From NCBI GenBank assembly GCA_021802945.1, contig JAJZRE010000002.1, positions 76,285 through 115,299 of the forward strand: a stretch of DNA of 39,015 nt, given 5' to 3'. A model generated the notes under the pieces. That model worked only from the letters and a program-made list of their open reading frames with translations, was not told the DNA's origin and ran no database searches. The DNA comes from Pseudomonadota bacterium. GTDB taxonomy: Bacteria; Pseudomonadota; Gammaproteobacteria; Burkholderiales; Thiobacillaceae. How positions within the stretch are numbered: position 1 is the first letter of the stretch; every line of letters begins with the position of its first letter. Shown here piece after piece: positions 37,396 to 39,015 of the stretch. A program made the translations under genes and the position numbers.

Positions 37396-38802
37396 ATGCC
37401 CCACGCATACGCCATAGCCGCAGAATCGAGCCGGGTGAACGAAAACCTGGCCCAGGGGGTGAAAGACCTCCTGTCGGCGCTTGGTAACCGCTACGTGGCG
37501 TATTACCCCTCCCTCGCCGAATTGACGGGTTCTCCCAAAGCCGCCCTGATGCTTGGACACGCAATGTTTATGACCCGTGTGGTCCTGGACAAGCAGCCCA
37601 ATCGCGGAGGATGGTTCTGGAAGACCTCGAAGGAATGGAAGCAGGTCGCCGGATTGAGCGTCCGGGAGATTGAAACGTCTCGCAAAGTGCTTTTAAAAGA
37701 CGGCATCTTGCAGGAATCAAGACGTGGCATGCCAGCCAAACTCTGGTTCAGGGTCGATCTTGACCGTCTGGCTTTGAGGCTGTGCCAGTATGCCAATACC
37801 ACCTACCGTCCCTGGTCATGGGAAGACCGGGTGCTGAAAACGCTGCTCGGTAAACCGGTGATGTTCTACGCCCCTTTTGCGTGGACGGCGGACAGCGCCT
37901 TGGCGGGTCTCTACATGTCCAGCCTGTTCAATCGGCTGCGGCAGACATTATCCCGGAACGAAGTTGACGAGGAAGGCTGGTTCAGCAGCCCAACCAGCCA
38001 ATCACTGATCCATCTCCATTTTGGCCGTCGCATGTTGACGAATGCCCGAGCCAAACTGATCGAGTCCGGCATGATGGAAGAGGTGCGGGAAAGCCGGATG
38101 CAATCCCAGTTGTTGTCACGGATTATGTTGACAACTCTGCCGGCCAAAATCTGCCTGGAAGCCAATGAATTCCACAGTTTGTCGGAATCCAACAAACTGG
38201 ATAGTCGAAATCCGACAAACAAGAGTTGCTCAAAATGCGTAACAAGAGTTGCCGGAACCGTAAAACAAGAGTTGCCGGAACCGCAAGACAACAGTTCACC
38301 TTTCCGCGAAACAAGTTCTGCGGAAACAGCAACTCACTCTAATAAGGAAATAAATACTCCATACCACCCCCTCCATAACAGCTTGGAGGGGGTGGGCGTA
38401 TTCGATTTCCCCAAAACCATCCGAACTGCGCCAGCAAGTGCTGATCTGGAAAACCTGATCTATCCGGACAAGCTGCTTCCCGGCGAGAAACAGACCGCAC
38501 GGCAGATTCTGCACGGCAGCCCCAATCCTCAAATCATCCTCGATGAGCTGGCAGGCCAGATGCAGGACGGCCACGTCAAGAACGCAATCGGCTACCTGCG
38601 AACCCTGAAAACCAGACAACAGGCTGGGACATTTGAGCCTGAGTATGCCCATCGGGTGGAAGCAGATCGAAAGCGCCGGCAGGAAATACTGGAACAGCGA
38701 AAGCGCCTGATCGATGAGCCACAAGCGCAGATCGCAACAAACCTGGATTCCGCCCGGATCAAGCTGACTGAACTGCGCCAAAGCATTTGGGGAAAGAAAT
38801 GA
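37396..38802 (+). CDS. STY4528-like ICE replication protein
   Basis: A 468-residue protein. Two repeats of a winged-helix-like domain occupy about residues 35-125 (SPKAALMLGHAMFMT, GGWFWKTSKEWKQVAGLSVR, MPAKLWFRVDLDRL) and 155-240 (FTWTADSAL-type segment, EEGWFSSPTSQSLIHLHFGR, RMQSQLLSRIML). A low-complexity linker of about residues 265-325 holds the 23-bp DNA repeats. The C-terminal region (PDKLLPGEKQTARQILHGSP, then NAIGYLRTLKTRQQAGTFEP and a basic coiled coil) resembles replication proteins of SPI-7-like islands. By position (parA, parB, DUF2857, this) it is most likely the STY4528-type replication protein. It starts 9 bp after the previous gene. Confidence 0.72.
   Translation: MPHAYAIAAESSRVNENLAQGVKDLLSALGNRYVAYYPSLAELTGSPKAALMLGHAMFMTRVVLDKQPNRGGWFWKTSKEWKQVAGLSVREIETSRKVLLKDGILQESRRGMPAKLWFRVDLDRLALRLCQYANTTYRPWSWEDRVLKTLLGKPVMFYAPFAWTADSALAGLYMSSLFNRLRQTLSRNEVDEEGWFSSPTSQSLIHLHFGRRMLTNARAKLIESGMMEEVRESRMQSQLLSRIMLTTLPAKICLEANEFHSLSESNKLDSRNPTNKSCSKCVTRVAGTVKQELPEPQDNSSPFRETSSAETATHSNKEINTPYHPLHNSLEGVGVFDFPKTIRTAPASADLENLIYPDKLLPGEKQTARQILHGSPNPQIILDELAGQMQDGHVKNAIGYLRTLKTRQQAGTFEPEYAHRVEADRKRRQEILEQRKRLIDEPQAQIATNLDSARIKLTELRQSIWGKK
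38218..38332. repeat. Iteron-like array, five units at exact 23-bp spacing
   Basis: AACAAGAGTTGC occurs perfectly at 38218, 38241 and 38264. Degenerate copies follow at 38287 (8 of 12 bases) and 38310 (9 of 12), each exactly 23 bp further. Units 2 and 3 agree at 22 of 23 bases. Because 23 is not a multiple of three, the copies are read in all three frames of the gene (NKSC, TRVA, KQEL), so the repetition is at the DNA level and not a peptide repeat. A spacing near two helical turns is typical of iterons bound by replication initiators. Confidence 0.7.
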
Positions 38803-38897
38803 CCAGAGCCACAGCCACAGAAAGCGTGGGTGTTGGTAGTGCCAACAGACCCAGCCAACCGGAAGGTGGCGCAGCAGGAAGTGGATTCTGTTGGTAG
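38799..38897 (+). CDS. Possible start of next operon gene, broken by tandem repeat
   Basis: ATG 38799 overlaps the preceding stop by four bases (ATGA), the same arrangement as parA-parB and parB-DUF2857. It opens a 32-codon frame that begins MTRATATESVGVGSANRPSQ and ends at TAG in the second 58-bp repeat unit. With one unit it might run on into a longer gene beyond the window. Given the repeat, this could be an expansion-damaged gene or a chance frame. Confidence 0.25.
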   Translation: MTRATATESVGVGSANRPSQPEGGAAGSGFCW

Positions 38898-39015
38898 TGC
38901 CAACAGACCCAGCCAACCGGAAGGTGGCGCAGCAGGAAGTGGATTCTGTTGGTAGTGCCAACAGACCCAGCCAACCGGAAGGTGGCGCAGCAGGAAGTGG
39001 ATTCTGTTGGTAGTG
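38831..39015. repeat. 58-bp perfect tandem repeat, over three copies, running off the window
   Basis: Units start at 38831, 38889, 38947 and 39005 (partial) and are identical where seen. Each begins with the palindrome TGTTGG-tagtg-CCAACA. There are no variable spacers, so it is not a CRISPR array. The unit length is not divisible by three, and read-through frames meet stops. It lies directly downstream of the putative ICE replication gene and of the 23-bp array, and it probably explains why the sequence ends here. Confidence 0.9.

Noticed and set aside
38831..39015. CRISPR array
   Set aside because: Repeat units abut without variable spacers and are perfectly identical, so it is a plain tandem repeat.

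Overview
The window reads as a high-GC betaproteobacterial chromosome, most likely Thiobacillus or a near relative. The reasons are the isc-type ferredoxin/iscX pair, the flhB-flhA-flhF-flhG-fliA order, an sdhCDAB-sdhE-gltA-sucA-sucB block, a long intergenic inverted-repeat element of a kind I recognise from such genomes, and a carbonic-anhydrase-fold enzyme close to carbonyl sulfide hydrolases. Genus level is inference. The window starts inside a gene and ends inside a perfect tandem repeat, as an assembly contig might.

Layout. 1-1294: 3' part of a DUF3050 gene, then fdx and iscX (Fe-S cluster assembly). 1377-6754: a tightly overlapping flagellar export and placement operon. Its flhB has no C-terminal cytoplasmic domain and its flhG-like protein has no P-loop. 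6831-17175: central carbon metabolism: malic enzyme, succinate dehydrogenase with its flavinylation factor, citrate synthase, and 2-oxoglutarate dehydrogenase E1 and E2. A 527-bp element with 68-bp terminal inverted repeats separates sdhA from sdhB, and the E2 lacks an E3-binding domain. 17178-18017: a lone Mla-type ABC ATPase. 18037-20070: reverse-strand small genes (hypothetical, alpha/beta hydrolase, macrodomain remnant, lipocalin). 20529-21413: PPK2 polyphosphate kinase. 21820-26086: a reverse-strand molybdenum hydroxylase operon (iorA-iorB-xdhC-mocA types). 26185-29934: envelope genes, including two divergent L,D-transpeptidases whose start codons lie 9 bp apart, an alanine-rich lipoprotein, and a cNMP-binding/DUF1003 membrane protein.

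From about 30,000 the composition is visibly more A/T-rich and the content is accessory. A beta-carbonic-anhydrase/COS-hydrolase-like gene sits behind a sigma-54 (-24/-12) promoter with an IHF-like site and palindromes. It is followed by an FmdB zinc ribbon and a sigma-54 activator split by one in-frame TAG codon. From 33,473 to the end lies the replication and partition end of an integrative and conjugative element of the PFGI-1/SPI-7 type: small membrane protein, ParA, ParB, DUF2857, and two proteins sharing a repeated domain, the second resembling STY4528-type replication proteins. Inside that last gene is an iteron-like array with an exact 23-bp period that ignores the reading frame, and just after it a 58-bp tandem repeat runs off the window.

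The most promising leads are the sigma-54 regulated enzyme with its nonsense-interrupted activator, and the putative ICE replication module with its embedded iterons.
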